From Vibrio tritonius (GTDB lineage: Bacteria > Pseudomonadota > Gammaproteobacteria > Enterobacterales > Vibrionaceae): a stretch of DNA of 64,000 nt. A program made the position numbers and the translations under genes. The stretch lies in contig NZ_AP014635.1 in NCBI RefSeq assembly GCF_001547935.1, positions 2,232,001 through 2,296,000 on the forward strand, written 5' to 3'. This document shows, in pieces, positions 1 to 9,904 of the stretch; the first letter of the stretch is position 1, and the number at the start of each line of letters is the position of its first letter. The notes under the pieces were generated by a model. That model saw only the letters and a list, made by a program, of their open reading frames with translations, made no database searches and had not been told where the DNA came from.

Positions 1-1
1 T

Positions 2-1297
2 CAAGAGCATCGGTATTTAAGCGACATCATTACCCAAAATGGGGAAATAACCACCCTAATCGATTTTCTTTGCCAACATTTCCGTTGCCAACCAAACCAG
101 CTAGAACAAGCTTTAGAAGAATATTCTTTTGCGGTCAAAGTGGGTAACGAACTTTTTGTGCGTTCCGTTCAGTCGTTTGATCTATCGGCTAAGAAAATCC
201 ACTTTTACTGTGATATTGCCGCAGGCGAAACACTGTCCCTGGTGAAAAGAATTCCTTTTGCCGAAGCTACTCGACGCGACTTATCCACCTTCTTAAAAGA
301 CAAGCCGGCTCCTATCGGTGGTCTGCTTAATGACTGCATTTTACGTCGTCTCAAAAACAATCAATCATTGGCGCAAATGAATAGCGTATTTACCCATATT
401 CCGGTGGTTGGCAGCTCCACATTTGGGGAAATTCTTGGGCTGAATTTAAATCAGACCCTAACTGGCATTTTCTGGTTCGATGTGCGGGACGCGAAAACGC
501 CATTTCATGACGAATATTTGGAACAGTTTATTCATCGCTATTGTGAATTCAGAGCGATGTTCTTACATAAAGATGTCAGTAAACTCGCGGGGCTTAACCG
601 TGTGATTGTCAAACAAATTGATCACTTTAAAGAGAGCCATTACGAAAGTTTGGTGGATGCCACAGGGCTAGACAACAAAGTTCGCCCTATTTTCCAAGGA
701 CTGAATCAACTAGGCCAACTACTTAATGATGCAGAGCAACAACGAGCATCCATGGCTTGTGAGTTGGCGCTATGCGCCAGCGACTTAGATCAGAGTGTGG
801 ACGAATTGTCGGGTCACGTTCAAACCCAAGCCGCCGCTGTGGAACAATCGGAGACGACTGTATCGGGTATGGCAGGACAAGCGCACCATGTGGCAGAGAA
901 TGCTCGTCAGTTGGCAGAATCGGGTGAACGAATCCAAGATATTGTTGCGGTGATTCAAAAAATATCAGAGCAGACCAACCTGCTAGCACTCAATGCCGCG
1001 ATAGAAGCTGCACGTGCAGGTGAACAAGGTCGTGGATTTGCCGTAGTCGCCGATGAAGTACGCAAGCTCGCTGAAAAATCGCGTCAGAATGCCGATGAGA
1101 TAGGTGGTGATGTGGTCACTCTTGCTCAGGAAATTCGCGCAGTTGCTCAGGAAATCGAAAATCAATCGTCGGCCGTCGCAGAACTTACGTCTGTTTTAGC
1201 ATCACTGCGTGAAGTCAGCTCGTTAACCGCAGAAAATTCTATTAGGACCCAATCTGTGGCAGATAAGTTACTCACGCTGACTCAGGAACATAACTGA
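2..1297 (+). CDS. Methyl-accepting chemotaxis protein with FIST-type sensor (5' end cut by window)
   Basis: The frame is open from the window edge, so the gene is 5'-truncated here; an internal ATG at 140 is not a convincing start because coding continues upstream in frame. The N-terminal half carries a motif typical of FIST_C sensor domains ([11 protein letters not shown]). These domains are cytoplasmic and proposed to bind small ligands such as amino acids. The C-terminal half is a chemoreceptor signalling domain, with the highly conserved hairpin tip [20 protein letters not shown] at about nt 970-1030 followed by [13 protein letters not shown]. No membrane segment is visible in the part present, so a soluble receptor is likely. 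It should signal to CheA/CheW. The family call is firm; the ligand is unknown. Confidence 0.88.
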   Translation, partial: QEHRYLSDIITQNGEITTLIDFLCQHFRCQPNQLEQALEEYSFAVKVGNELFVRSVQSFDLSAKKIHFYCDIAAGETLSLVKRIPFAEATRRDLSTFLKDKPAPIGGLLNDCILRRLKNNQSLAQMNSVFTHIPVVGSSTFGEILGLNLNQTLTGIFWFDVRDAKTPFHDEYLEQFIHRYCEFRAMFLHKDVSKLAGLNRVIVKQIDHFKESHYESLVDATGLDNKVRPIFQGLNQLGQLLNDAEQQRASMACELALCASDLDQSVDELSGHVQTQAAAVEQSETTVSGMAGQAHHVAENARQLAESGERIQDIVAVIQKISEQTNLLALNAAIEAARAGEQGRGFAVVADEVRKLAEKSRQNADEIGGDVVTLAQEIRAVAQEIENQSSAVAELTSVLASLREVSSLTAENSIRTQSVADKLLTLTQEHN

Positions 1298-1303
1298 GCT
1301 ATC

Positions 1304-1330
1304 CCCCTGCAAGGGCTGCCTTTGCAGGGG
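1304..1330 (+). terminator. Stem-loop after the FIST-MCP gene
   Basis: A 9-bp perfect stem (CCCCTGCAA / TTGCAGGGG) with an 8-nt loop begins 6 nt after the stop codon. There is no U-tract, so it may be a weak terminator or an mRNA 3'-end stabiliser. Confidence 0.5.
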
Positions 1331-1710
1331 ACACCCCGAATTCATCAGCAAATTTCTCTATTTACCAAAGTTTTTTCAAACTATTTTTGAATTTTTGCCA
1401 TATCGTAAAACCGCACTTTCTCAGCACAAAATTTCAAACCATGCATAGTTCACAATTTGGCACACTAAAATGTGCATATTTCCCTATAGATTGTGTTTTT
1501 CGTTGCAATATTTAACTATCATTTGCACAACATAACATTCCATAATCTTAACAATAGCTCTTTAATTTCCCATTCTTCGTGCGTAATATCCTAGATCCCC
1601 TGCTTTTACGATAAGTCAATTTGTTCATCCTATCTGCCGTTATTTAAGATGAGTTTACCTTCGTTAGCAGTCCCAAAAATAAAATGAAAAAGGTTCATCA
1701 GGGATTAATC
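1331..1710. other. Intergenic region, promoter area of the MFS gene
   Basis: About 380 AT-rich bases with no convincing gene. It presumably holds the promoter of the downstream transporter, but I see no clear operator. Confidence 0.4.
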
Positions 1711-3042
1711 ATGACCACAACACAAGCACAACAGCACTCAACAACACCTCCCTCACAGAGGCGCAAATTAAACTTTGAAGATGTAAAAACACTAAGCCTT
1801 TCAGCATTAGGCGGTTCACTCGAATTTTATGATTTTGTAATCTTCGTCTATTTCGCCAATGTCGTTGGCGGATTGTTCTTTCCGGCGGATATGCCTGAAT
1901 GGATGCGCCAAGTACAGACATACGGTATTTTTGCCGCAGGTTATTTAGCACGCCCTCTTGGCGGTATTATCATGGCTCACTTCGGTGATCTATTAGGCCG
2001 CAAACGCATGTTTATGCTAAGTATTTTTCTGATGGCAGTTCCAACACTAGCGATTGGCCTTATGCCAACATACGAACAAATTGGCCTAGCAGCACCACTA
2101 CTGCTGTTACTTTGTCGTGTATTGCAAGGTGCCGCTATCGGTGGAGAAGCGCCTGGAGCATGGGTATTCGTCACAGAGCATGTGTCTAAACGCCATATTG
2201 GTTTTGCCTGCGGAACTCTTTCAGCGGGGCTAGTTGCCGGAATTTTGATTGGCTCACTGGTCGCAACGGCTATTCACGCTAGCTACTCGGCTACAGAAGT
2301 ACACGCCTACGCTTGGCGTATTCCCTTTTTATTAGGCGGCTTATTCGGTTTTATCACTATGTATTTACGTCGCTGGCTGCACGAAACACCCGTGTTCAAA
2401 GCGATGCAGGAGCACAAACAGTTGGCCCAAGAGATGCCGGTTAAAACCGTCGTCAAAAACTACTTACCCTCTGTGATCGTGACCATGGCGGTAACTTGGG
2501 TATTAACAGCTGCAGTTGTGGTGACGGTTCTATTACTGCCATCGTTATTGCAAAGTGTTATTCACCTTGATCCTGAAACCGCATTAGAAGCTAACAGCCT
2601 TGCGATTATTTTCATTCTTATCGGCTGTCTTGTGTCGGGAGCTCTTGGTGACCGTTTTGGGAATGGGCCCATTATGGCGATTTTTAGTATTGGGTTAGGC
2701 ACCAGTTTCTGGGCTTTTTATAGCACGATGTTACAAGACACCACTTATCTATTCCCAATGTACTGCCTAGTCGGTTTCTTTGTTGGACTTGTGGGTATTG
2801 TTCCAGCCATTGCGGTAAAAAGTTTCCCAGCCGCGATTCGTTTTTCGGGTTTGTCGTTTTCCTATAACATCGCCTACGCCATATTCGGCGGATTAACTCC
2901 GATGATTATTACGACATTAATTATCGATAACGTGATGGCACCTGCTTATTATGTTGCAGTAGTTTCATTGGTTGGAGTGTTGGCCAGTCTCGCGATCATG
3001 CGCTTTCGTCCAACTCTGGATTTAGCAGCGAACCCTGCTTAA
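1711..3042 (+). CDS. MHS-family MFS transporter (metabolite:H+ symporter)
   Basis: A 443-residue polytopic inner-membrane protein of the major facilitator superfamily. The loop 2-3 signature appears as GDLLGRKRMF and a second copy as GALGDRFGNGP; RVLQGAAIGGEAPGA is typical of the metabolite:H+ symporter branch (relatives of ProP, KgtP, ShiA). It likely imports an organic acid or osmolyte with protons; the substrate cannot be read from sequence. I chose the ATG at 1711 because GGGA lies 7 nt upstream; an in-frame ATG at 1684 has no ribosome-binding site. It stands alone, followed by a strong terminator. Confidence 0.85.
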   Translation: MTTTQAQQHSTTPPSQRRKLNFEDVKTLSLSALGGSLEFYDFVIFVYFANVVGGLFFPADMPEWMRQVQTYGIFAAGYLARPLGGIIMAHFGDLLGRKRMFMLSIFLMAVPTLAIGLMPTYEQIGLAAPLLLLLCRVLQGAAIGGEAPGAWVFVTEHVSKRHIGFACGTLSAGLVAGILIGSLVATAIHASYSATEVHAYAWRIPFLLGGLFGFITMYLRRWLHETPVFKAMQEHKQLAQEMPVKTVVKNYLPSVIVTMAVTWVLTAAVVVTVLLLPSLLQSVIHLDPETALEANSLAIIFILIGCLVSGALGDRFGNGPIMAIFSIGLGTSFWAFYSTMLQDTTYLFPMYCLVGFFVGLVGIVPAIAVKSFPAAIRFSGLSFSYNIAYAIFGGLTPMIITTLIIDNVMAPAYYVAVVSLVGVLASLAIMRFRPTLDLAANPA

Positions 3043-3060
3043 TACTCACTTTGTTGCATT

Positions 3061-3087
3061 AAAGGTAGCATTCGCTACCTTTTTTTA
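3061..3087 (+). terminator. Rho-independent terminator of the MFS gene
   Basis: Nine-bp stem AAAGGTAGC / GCTACCTTT with a 4-nt loop, running into a T-tract, 18 nt after the stop. Confidence 0.9.
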
Positions 3088-3274
3088 TGCCATATTTTCA
3101 GGCAGTGGATCGTCAAACTACTCATCTAATTACTCATTTAATTTTGAAACAACGCGATTGAGTTCACAAAACTTTCATTAGTCTACCTTCTTAGTGATTT
3201 TTCACCGCCAAACATCAATGTACGACATACACTCAATTTATTGATAATAAACCTCAACGACTCTAGGTAATTCG

Positions 3275-5434
3275 ATGACAATAAATTCGATTAAAACCAA
3301 AATGGCGTTAGCTGCTGGGATCTGTTTAGTAACCGCGTCTGTCTCATTGGTAGGTTATAGCGTTTTTTCCGCCAATGAATCTCGAGACTTCGTCTCTGAA
3401 GAATCCACCAGACTCATCAAAGAAGAAACATTAAAGAAATTGGAATTAACCGCTGCTGCTGCCGCCAATACGGTTGATGAAAGAATCGACGCTGGACTCG
3501 AGACCGCGAAAGCGATCGCCACTTTTGTGGCGAGTGTAAAAGCGCAAGACGAAAAATCTGGATCAAAACGTCTTAACCGAGATGACTACGACAGTGCTTT
3601 ACTCGCATTTTTGCATAAAGATAAAGACTTAAACGGCACATACAGTGCGTGGGCACCCAACAGTTTTGATGGACAGGATAGCGCCTTATTATCATACCGA
3701 AGTGACACCAACGAAGAGGGGCGATTTGTTCCTTATATTACTCGAGATACAAATGGGAAAATCAGTACTCAGCCTCTGGTTGAATTTGACTCGTTAGAAA
3801 AGCATCCCAATGGCATTACCAAAGGCGCTTGGTATCAGGTTCCCAAAGCAACCGCGAAAGAAACCGTGACTGCACCACTGCCCTATATTGTTCAAGGTAA
3901 ATCCGTTTGGCTAGCGACCATGTCTGCCCCCATTATTGTTAACGGTCAGTTTTTAGGCGTTGCCGGTACCGACTTTAATCTCGACTTTATGCAATCATTA
4001 GCTGTTAGGCTTGCAAATCGTATCTACCCTGGCCATAGTCGTGTAACGATTTCAACGGCGGATGGTTTACTCATTGCAGATAGCAAAACGCCCGAATTTA
4101 TTGGCAAATCCACCGATGCTATTTATGGTGACAAGTCCAGCGTGGTGATTTCCTTAATTAATAAAGGTGAAAACTATGTCACCGATGATGAGGAAAGAAA
4201 CCTCTATAAAGTACTTGTTCCCATCAGCTTTGGTAACTCCGATATCAAATGGGGTATTACGCTTGAAGTGGACAGAGATGTCGTGCTCGAAAATGCCGTG
4301 TTACTCAGCAACAATCTTAAGGCAAAAAACCAAGAAAACTTTATTTATCAGCTTGTGATTGGTGTTGTGATCACCATCTTGGCCATCTTAGGTATTATCT
4401 ATTTCTCACATCGAATCGCGCAGCCTATTTTAGCGGCTGTCACCATGGCAAAAACCATCGCACAAGGCCGCTTTGACCATAGGCTCAATCACCAATCCGC
4501 TGATGAAATTGGGCAACTTTCCCATGCGTTAGATGAGATGGCGACATCGCTTTATAATCAAGTGAAGGTGGCGGAAAAAATCGCCCAAGGTGATTTAACC
4601 GTAAAAGTCAATTTAGCCTCCTCTGATGACCAGCTCGGAAACTCACTCAGTAAAATGGTGATGGACCTTAATAACCTCATCCAACAAATTACCGAGCGAG
4701 CCAATGTTATCGGCAACAATGCTGAATCGGTTTCTACACTCAGTCATGACCTAGCAAGTGGTGCTACCCAATCTGCCGCATCGATCACAGAAATCAGTGC
4801 GACGATTTCCAGCATTACGGATCAAATTAACCAAAGTGCAGAAAACGCTCAACAAGCCAATAATCTATCTAACCTAAGCAATGAGCTAGCGACCAATGGT
4901 AACCAACTGATGGAAGAGCTGAATACGGCAATGGTTGATATTGAAAGCTCAGGTAATGAAATTACTAATATCATTGGTGCGATTGAAGATATTGCTGAAC
5001 AGACCAACTTATTAGCGCTCAACGCCGCTATTGAGGCAGCCCGTGCGGGTGAAGCTGGCCGTGGTTTTGCCGTGGTGGCCGACGAAGTACGTAACCTCGC
5101 AGCCCGAAGCGCATCAGCAGTGCAAGATACCGTAAAAATCATTAACAATTCAGCGGCAAAAACCAAACGCGGTATTGAATTGAGCACACAAACCTCCAAC
5201 GCCCTGAAAGATATCGTTGAAAACATTAATAATGTATCAGCTTTAGTGACGGATATTGCAGAAGCCTCTACACTGCAATCGACCGGCGCCGACGAAATTA
5301 ACCAAGGCATTAAGCAGATTGACCAAGTGACCGTACACAACAGTGCTAACTCAGAACGCTGTGCAGATGCAGCGAATGAATTAACCGCGGAATCTCAAGA
5401 TCTGATTAACCTCGTTAGTAAGTTCAAACTTTAA
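3275..5434 (+). CDS. Methyl-accepting chemotaxis protein with periplasmic dCache-type sensor
   Basis: A full-length 719-residue transmembrane chemoreceptor. Membrane segment 1 is near residues 10-30 and segment 2 near 358-378. Between them lies a large periplasmic domain whose spacing and motifs ([21 protein letters not shown]) match dCache_1 sensors, which often bind amino acids. A HAMP linker follows (about 380-435), then a signalling domain whose tip [20 protein letters not shown] is near residue 575. It signals to the CheA/CheW array at the inner membrane. RBS AGGT precedes the ATG. No CheR-tethering pentapeptide is seen at the C-terminus. The ligand is unknown. Confidence 0.93.
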   Translation: MTINSIKTKMALAAGICLVTASVSLVGYSVFSANESRDFVSEESTRLIKEETLKKLELTAAAAANTVDERIDAGLETAKAIATFVASVKAQDEKSGSKRLNRDDYDSALLAFLHKDKDLNGTYSAWAPNSFDGQDSALLSYRSDTNEEGRFVPYITRDTNGKISTQPLVEFDSLEKHPNGITKGAWYQVPKATAKETVTAPLPYIVQGKSVWLATMSAPIIVNGQFLGVAGTDFNLDFMQSLAVRLANRIYPGHSRVTISTADGLLIADSKTPEFIGKSTDAIYGDKSSVVISLINKGENYVTDDEERNLYKVLVPISFGNSDIKWGITLEVDRDVVLENAVLLSNNLKAKNQENFIYQLVIGVVITILAILGIIYFSHRIAQPILAAVTMAKTIAQGRFDHRLNHQSADEIGQLSHALDEMATSLYNQVKVAEKIAQGDLTVKVNLASSDDQLGNSLSKMVMDLNNLIQQITERANVIGNNAESVSTLSHDLASGATQSAASITEISATISSITDQINQSAENAQQANNLSNLSNELATNGNQLMEELNTAMVDIESSGNEITNIIGAIEDIAEQTNLLALNAAIEAARAGEAGRGFAVVADEVRNLAARSASAVQDTVKIINNSAAKTKRGIELSTQTSNALKDIVENINNVSALVTDIAEASTLQSTGADEINQGIKQIDQVTVHNSANSERCADAANELTAESQDLINLVSKFKL

Positions 5435-5446
5435 TTCAAACACAGT

Positions 5447-5499
5447 GGCGGTGCGGCTTTCTAAGTATCAGGCTTAGAATCCGTATCGCCATTCATCTC
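5447..5499 (+). other. Large imperfect stem-loop after the MCP gene
   Basis: An outer stem of about 10 bp including G-U pairs (GGCGGTGCGG with CCGTATCGCC) encloses an inner stem TTCTAAG/CTTAGAA. There is no T-tract, so it could be a weak terminator or an RNA-stability element. Confidence 0.4.
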
Positions 5500-5552
5500 A
5501 CTAGTGAACTCTCTCTTTCCCCCCGTTATTCGCTAAACAGCCCCACATTGAA

Positions 5553-5606
5553 CTATGTTAATGAATAACAATGGAATAATAACTATACAATGACCTATGT
5601 TATAAT
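5553..5606 (+). promoter_or_regulatory. Promoter of the MocR-type gene with a direct-repeat operator candidate
   Basis: A consensus -10 box TATAAT lies at 5601-5606. The octamer CTATGTTA occurs at 5553-5560 and again at 5595-5602, overlapping the -10. The copies are 42 bp apart, about four helical turns. A related CTATACAA lies at 5583-5590. MocR regulators generally bind direct repeats, so autoregulation is plausible. The -35 is poor. Confidence 0.5.
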
Positions 5607-5641
5607 CGCCGTCAGTGACATTTATCCGAAGGGGAAACCGC

Positions 5642-6982
5642 GTGAGCAGTAGTAAATTTGAGCAAATAGCAGCCATCATTGAGCGCGATATTGAATCAGG
5701 TAAATACCCATCGAATTCAAAATTGCCTACTCATCGGCTTTTAGCGGAAGAACTGGGAACAACCCCTGTTACGGTTGCTAAAGCATATAAGCTACTAATG
5801 GATAAAGGTCAGCTTGAATCTTTTGTCGGAAGAGGCACATTTGTTTGTGCTGCATCTGATTTAGACCATGCTATCCAAGCTCCACCCGAAGATAACAACT
5901 TTAATTTTTCAATCTTACAGCCGTGTTTGGAACTCAATGTTCCTGCGTTAAAATCTGCTTATAGGCAATCAGCCGACCTGATTACCGCTCCAGTGATTGG
6001 TTATACTGAACATTCAGGTCATGAAGTTCATCGTGCAGCCGGCGCAAAATGGGCGGCAATGTATGGTTTAGAGGGCGCTACTAGCGAAAATATTCTATTA
6101 ACCAATGGTGCTCAGCATGCGCTCTCCTTGGTCATCGAAAGCTTAACAAAACCCGGTGACACCATATTGGTCGAACAGCTCACTTACCCAGGCATTACTG
6201 CCATTGCCAATATGTCGAGCAGAAAACTGGTTGCGGTCGAATTAGATAAAGACGGTTTATGCCCCAAAGCCCTTGCACAAGCCATTGATGACTACCAAGC
6301 GACTATGGTAATTACGATTCCGAGTCATCAAAACCCTACAGGTATCTCCATGCCTGAATATCGTAAAAAAGAGATCGCTCAGGTTATCAATGAGAAACAA
6401 GTTTGGTTGGTGGAAGATGACATTTATGCCTTTTTAGACGATGTAACAACGCCACCCATAGCGAACTTCGCTCCAGATTACACGTTTCACATTTCTGCGT
6501 TATCAAAGGCTATTAGCCCTGCCATGCGATGTGGCTACTTAAAGGCGCCACACTCCCAGATTCATGCTCTGAATGCTCACATCAGAACCAATATTTGGCT
6601 TGTCTCACCCATTAACTTTATTGCCGCAACTCAGCTCATAGAATCAGGTGAAGCGTTTCGTTTAGCGAGCTTACAAAGAGAGACGGCCAATCATAGACAG
6701 CAGTTGGTGAGAGATATTTTCCCATCGGTTGATTGTGCGGCATCGGGTTACCATGTTTGGCTTCCCTTACCTGCCCACTGGCACCCAGACCGATTTGCCT
6801 TAGAAGCAAAGAACAATAACATCATTGTGACTAGCGGCAGCTATTTTTGTGTAGGAGACGCCCAACCAACTCACGTACGGTTGTCTTTAATGTCTATCGG
6901 CAATCAAGCACGCTTGAAAGAAGGGCTATACAAAATAAAAGCACTTATGGACTCAGACACAAGTGGCTTTTTCCCGTATTGA
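5642..6982 (+). CDS. MocR/PdxR-type transcriptional regulator (GntR wHTH fused to PLP aminotransferase-like domain)
   Basis: A 446-residue two-domain protein. Residues 1-75 form a GntR winged helix (LPTHRLLAEELGTTPVTVAKAY, then GRGTFV). The remainder is a fold-type I aminotransferase-like domain with NGAQHALSLV, the SHQNPTG motif and a PLP-lysine region HISALSKAISPAMRCGY. Such proteins are usually PLP-sensing or amino-acid-sensing regulators rather than working aminotransferases. The start is taken as GTG 5642, with AAGGGG 7 nt upstream; GTG 5615 is in frame but lacks an RBS. No divergent target gene exists, so the regulon is unknown; the upstream repeats suggest autoregulation. Confidence 0.87.
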   Translation: MSSSKFEQIAAIIERDIESGKYPSNSKLPTHRLLAEELGTTPVTVAKAYKLLMDKGQLESFVGRGTFVCAASDLDHAIQAPPEDNNFNFSILQPCLELNVPALKSAYRQSADLITAPVIGYTEHSGHEVHRAAGAKWAAMYGLEGATSENILLTNGAQHALSLVIESLTKPGDTILVEQLTYPGITAIANMSSRKLVAVELDKDGLCPKALAQAIDDYQATMVITIPSHQNPTGISMPEYRKKEIAQVINEKQVWLVEDDIYAFLDDVTTPPIANFAPDYTFHISALSKAISPAMRCGYLKAPHSQIHALNAHIRTNIWLVSPINFIAATQLIESGEAFRLASLQRETANHRQQLVRDIFPSVDCAASGYHVWLPLPAHWHPDRFALEAKNNNIIVTSGSYFCVGDAQPTHVRLSLMSIGNQARLKEGLYKIKALMDSDTSGFFPY

Positions 6983-7016
6983 TGGTCTTTTCCCGTATCA
7001 ATGACTCTGCATTTAA

Positions 7017-7349
7017 TTAGCCATGTCGCGGCGCGAACATGATGATAGCCATACCGAATAACGCCACCGTGGCACCGACGACATCCCATAGCGTTGGGCG
7101 AATACCATCGACAACCCACAGCCATAGAATGGCCACAAAAATATAGATTCCGCCATACGCAGCATAAACGCGCCCTGCCGCGGTGGGATGGAGAGAAAGC
7201 AACCAGGCAAATAGTGCTAGGGATAACCCCGCAGGTAGTAAAAGCCAAGCCGATTTATCTTGTTTTAACCACAGATAAGGTAGATAACATCCCACTATTT
7301 CTGCTATCGCTGTAATAAAAAATAGCCCGATAGTTTTTACTTCTAGCAA
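7017..7349 (-). CDS. ynfA: YnfA-family small membrane protein (UPF0060)
   Basis: A 110-residue protein with four hydrophobic helices. The sequence [12 protein letters not shown] followed by [12 protein letters not shown] is diagnostic of the YnfA family, relatives of small multidrug resistance efflux proteins in the inner membrane. Start ATG at 7349. It converges with the MocR-type gene, whose stop is only 34 nt away; between them is a near-tandem repeat of TTTTCCCGTAT. The family is firm, the substrate unknown. It marks the last core-like gene before the IS66 insertion. Confidence 0.9.
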   Translation of the reverse strand: MLEVKTIGLFFITAIAEIVGCYLPYLWLKQDKSAWLLLPAGLSLALFAWLLSLHPTAAGRVYAAYGGIYIFVAILWLWVVDGIRPTLWDVVGATVALFGMAIIMFAPRHG

Positions 7350-7452
7350 CTCAATTCCCTCATATCATTTCCAGCCCATTTAGCATTGCAGATGACCATG
7401 TAACGGTGATAACTATTATGCTAGAGGCGATGATGCCGCTTTTTTGGGGGTG

Positions 7453-7460
7453 ATTCAATT
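7453..7460 (+). repeat. 8-bp target-site duplication of IS66 copy 1 (left)
   Basis: ATTCAATT immediately precedes the element and is repeated exactly at 11288-11295. An 8-bp duplication is standard for IS66. Confidence 0.95.
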
Positions 7461-7511
7461 GTAAGCGCACCACAAACCCCACATTCTAAACAGGCTTTGC
7501 CCACTCTATGA

Positions 7512-7539
7512 TCACATCTCCAATCCAAAGGAGATGTGA
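7512..7539 (+). promoter_or_regulatory. Hairpin sequestering the tnpA ribosome-binding site
   Basis: A 10-bp perfect inverted repeat TCACATCTCC / GGAGATGTGA with an 8-nt loop. The right arm contains the GGAG Shine-Dalgarno of tnpA. The same structure is present in copy 2 (24495-24522). Confidence 0.75.
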
Positions 7540-7540
7540 C

Positions 7541-7861
7541 ATGAATAAACGACGTACCGACCAAGAATGGCTTTCTCTGATTGAGCAATGCCAAGCCAGT
7601 TCGCTCACACAACAAGCTTTTTGCCAAAAACACGACATTAGCGTATCGACGTTTTACGCTAAGCGGCAGCAGTTGAGTGTTAACCCATCCCCAACTCAGA
7701 GTGGCTTCGTTAAGGCCGAAATTATTGAAAAAACCACCTGTCGCAAGGTGACCCAGACGTCGGTAGCCAACATGACTTTGATGGTAAATAACGTCGAATT
7801 GAGTATTCCTCAAGGCACGCCACCACACTATCTTGCTGAGTTGATTGGAGCCTTGTCATGA
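7541..7861 (+). CDS. tnpA: IS66 accessory protein TnpA (helix-turn-helix)
   Basis: A 106-residue protein with an N-terminal helix-turn-helix (QEWLSLIEQCQASSLTQQAF, then CQKHDISVSTFYAKR), the standard first ORF of IS66 elements. It probably helps the transposase recognise the ends. The start is ATG 7541, with AAGGAG 5 nt upstream; an in-frame ATG at 7508 lies upstream of that RBS. It overlaps tnpB by the 4-nt ATGA, indicating coupled translation. Confidence 0.92.
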   Translation: MNKRRTDQEWLSLIEQCQASSLTQQAFCQKHDISVSTFYAKRQQLSVNPSPTQSGFVKAEIIEKTTCRKVTQTSVANMTLMVNNVELSIPQGTPPHYLAELIGALS

Positions 7862-8211
7862 AGCGCATGATGACCGCGCCAGTGGTGTATTTATACCGCG
7901 AGTTTGTCGATTTCAGAAAGTCTATCAATGGTCTGGCGCTGTTGATTGAATCCGAAACCGACCTTGAGCTAGGCTCTGGGGCATTGTTCCTCTTCACCAA
8001 TAAACAACGCGATAAAATCAAAGCGTTGTATTGGGACCAAACGGGTTATGCGCTCTGGTATAAACGCCTCGAAAAAGCCAAGTTTAAATGGCCCACACAA
8101 GAGAAAAATGCCGTGTTTACCTTAACGCAATTTGACCTCGACAGGCTGCTTTCTGGCTTCACAATAATCGGCCATAAACCGATAAAAATCGACAGTTTTA
8201 CAATGGGTTAA
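7858..8211 (+). CDS. tnpB: IS66 accessory protein TnpB (IS66 Orf2 family)
   Basis: A 117-residue protein of the IS66_Orf2 family: the pattern YREFVDFRKSINGLALLIES, then LFLFTNKQRDKIK and YWDQTGYALWYKRLE is family-defining. It is needed for IS66 transposition, although its biochemical role is poorly defined. Its ATG overlaps the tnpA stop. It differs from copy 2 by three substitutions (Ala/Val, Ala/Thr, Ile/Val). Confidence 0.93.
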   Translation: MKRMMTAPVVYLYREFVDFRKSINGLALLIESETDLELGSGALFLFTNKQRDKIKALYWDQTGYALWYKRLEKAKFKWPTQEKNAVFTLTQFDLDRLLSGFTIIGHKPIKIDSFTMG

Positions 8212-9648
8212 TGGCAATAAAAGTCAGATAAACCAAGCCTTTTTTATCGGTATAAAGTACAATAACCACCATGAAAAAGACGACCCCCGACATCAATCCA
8301 GACAGCCAAAACATCGCGGAACTTCAAGCGATGGTGAAGGCGTTGATGTCTGAGCAAGAAGCTTGGCAGCAAAAAGAATCACAGTGGCAACAAGAGCGCC
8401 AATCCTTGATTGAGCAGTTCAAACTGGCACTTGACCGTCAGTTCGCCAAACGCTCTGAAGCGTTAAAACCGTATAACGAAGCTCAGGGCGACTTCTTTAA
8501 TGAAGTGGAATGCGAAGCGGAGAACGTCGAGGAAGAAGTGGTGACCACGACGACCACAACAAAGCGCCGTGGTAAACGCAAGTCATTACCGAAAGACTTA
8601 CCTCGCGAAACCGTGGTGCTTGACCTGGATGAGCACGATAAAAATTGTCCTTGCTGCCAGCATTCTCTGCATCAAATCGGGGAAGACCGTAGCGAGAAAC
8701 TGGAGTTCACGCCTGCAGTCCTCAAAGTTATCGAATACGTTCGTCCTAAATACGCGTGCCGTCATTGTGAGCAACACAGTGAGACTAACCCAGTTCACCA
8801 ACAGCCAGCACCCGAGAGCATTATCCCGAAAAGCTTCGCCACAGAAAGCTTGCTGGCCAATATCATCTTGGGTAAATACCAGTACGCATTGCCGCTTTAT
8901 CGACAAGAAACCTTGTTCACGCAATCGGGTATCGATTTATCAAGAACCACTATGGCTCGCTGGGTTATCCAAGTCAGTGAGAAGTTCCAACCCTTGTACC
9001 AAGCCTTAAAAACGCACTTACTTGAGCAAGTGGTGGTTCATGCCGATGAAACCCCGTTGAATGTTCTTCAAGAAGAGAAGCGCAGTTACATGTGGCTTTA
9101 CTGCTCAGGAGCTGACTCTCCGCAAGCTGGTTTACCGGATATGAAAAACATCGTCTTGTACGACTATCAAAACAGTCGCGCGAGAGCGTGCCCAATGGAC
9201 TTCTTGGGAGATTACTCGGGTTACCTGCAAACTGATGGTTATGCGGCGTACGATGGTCTCACTCAAGTGACGAATGTTGGTTGCTTCGCTCATGCTCGCC
9301 GTAAGTTCATGGAGGCAAAAAAGATTCAGGGTAAAGGCAAGACCGGTAAAGTGGATATCGCGCTGGCAAAAATCCAAAAACTCTATGCGCTCGAAGCTCG
9401 CTTAAAACAGTCGTCAGCTGAGGAACGTTGGTCAGAAAGACAAACGCACGCCAAACCGATGTTAGACGACCTGTATCAATGGCTCACGACACAGAAAGTG
9501 TTCGAATCCAGCCCACTGGGTAAAGCGATTAAATACGCCTTGGGTCAATGGCCAAAGTTGGTGCGTTATGTGGATGATGGGCACTTATCCATCGACAACA
9601 ATCGAGCAGAGCGTGCAATCAAATCGATGGTCATTGGCCGAAAAAATT

Positions 9649-9904
9649 CTTATGACCTTTTTCAAGTTTTTCGACAAAACCTCTCTCTCCTCTGTGAGAC
9701 GAGGCATATTCTCAGAGTTGGAATTGCCTGAAAGTGAATCAACAAATACTTGGGTTATACATACTCTTATTCGGGGATCTTTAGCCCCAACATGGTTTTC
9801 GTAATGAGCTTGCCTCTTTCTGGCTGCTAGTATCTAACCTAATGGTCGACTTAAATTCTTGACGAGGATTACTCACCTTGAGCTTCTTCACTTCCAAGCA
9901 AATT
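9649..9904 (-). ncRNA. Candidate bridge RNA region of the IS110-family element
   Basis: 256 noncoding bases between the transposase stop and the element end. In transposase orientation they include a small GGGG...CCCC stem-loop (around 9775-9790). Location and length fit a bridge RNA of an IS1111-group element. I could not define the guide loops by eye, so this is inference from family knowledge. Confidence 0.4.

Noticed and set aside
4849..5340. 163-codon frame antisense to the second chemoreceptor
   Set aside because: Low-complexity Ser/Ala/Leu translation, a shadow of the conserved MCP signalling domain.
6961..7016. Near-tandem repeat TTTTCCCGTAT as a regulatory or att site
   Set aside because: Only two short copies, one within the last codons of the MocR-type gene; too little to support a function.
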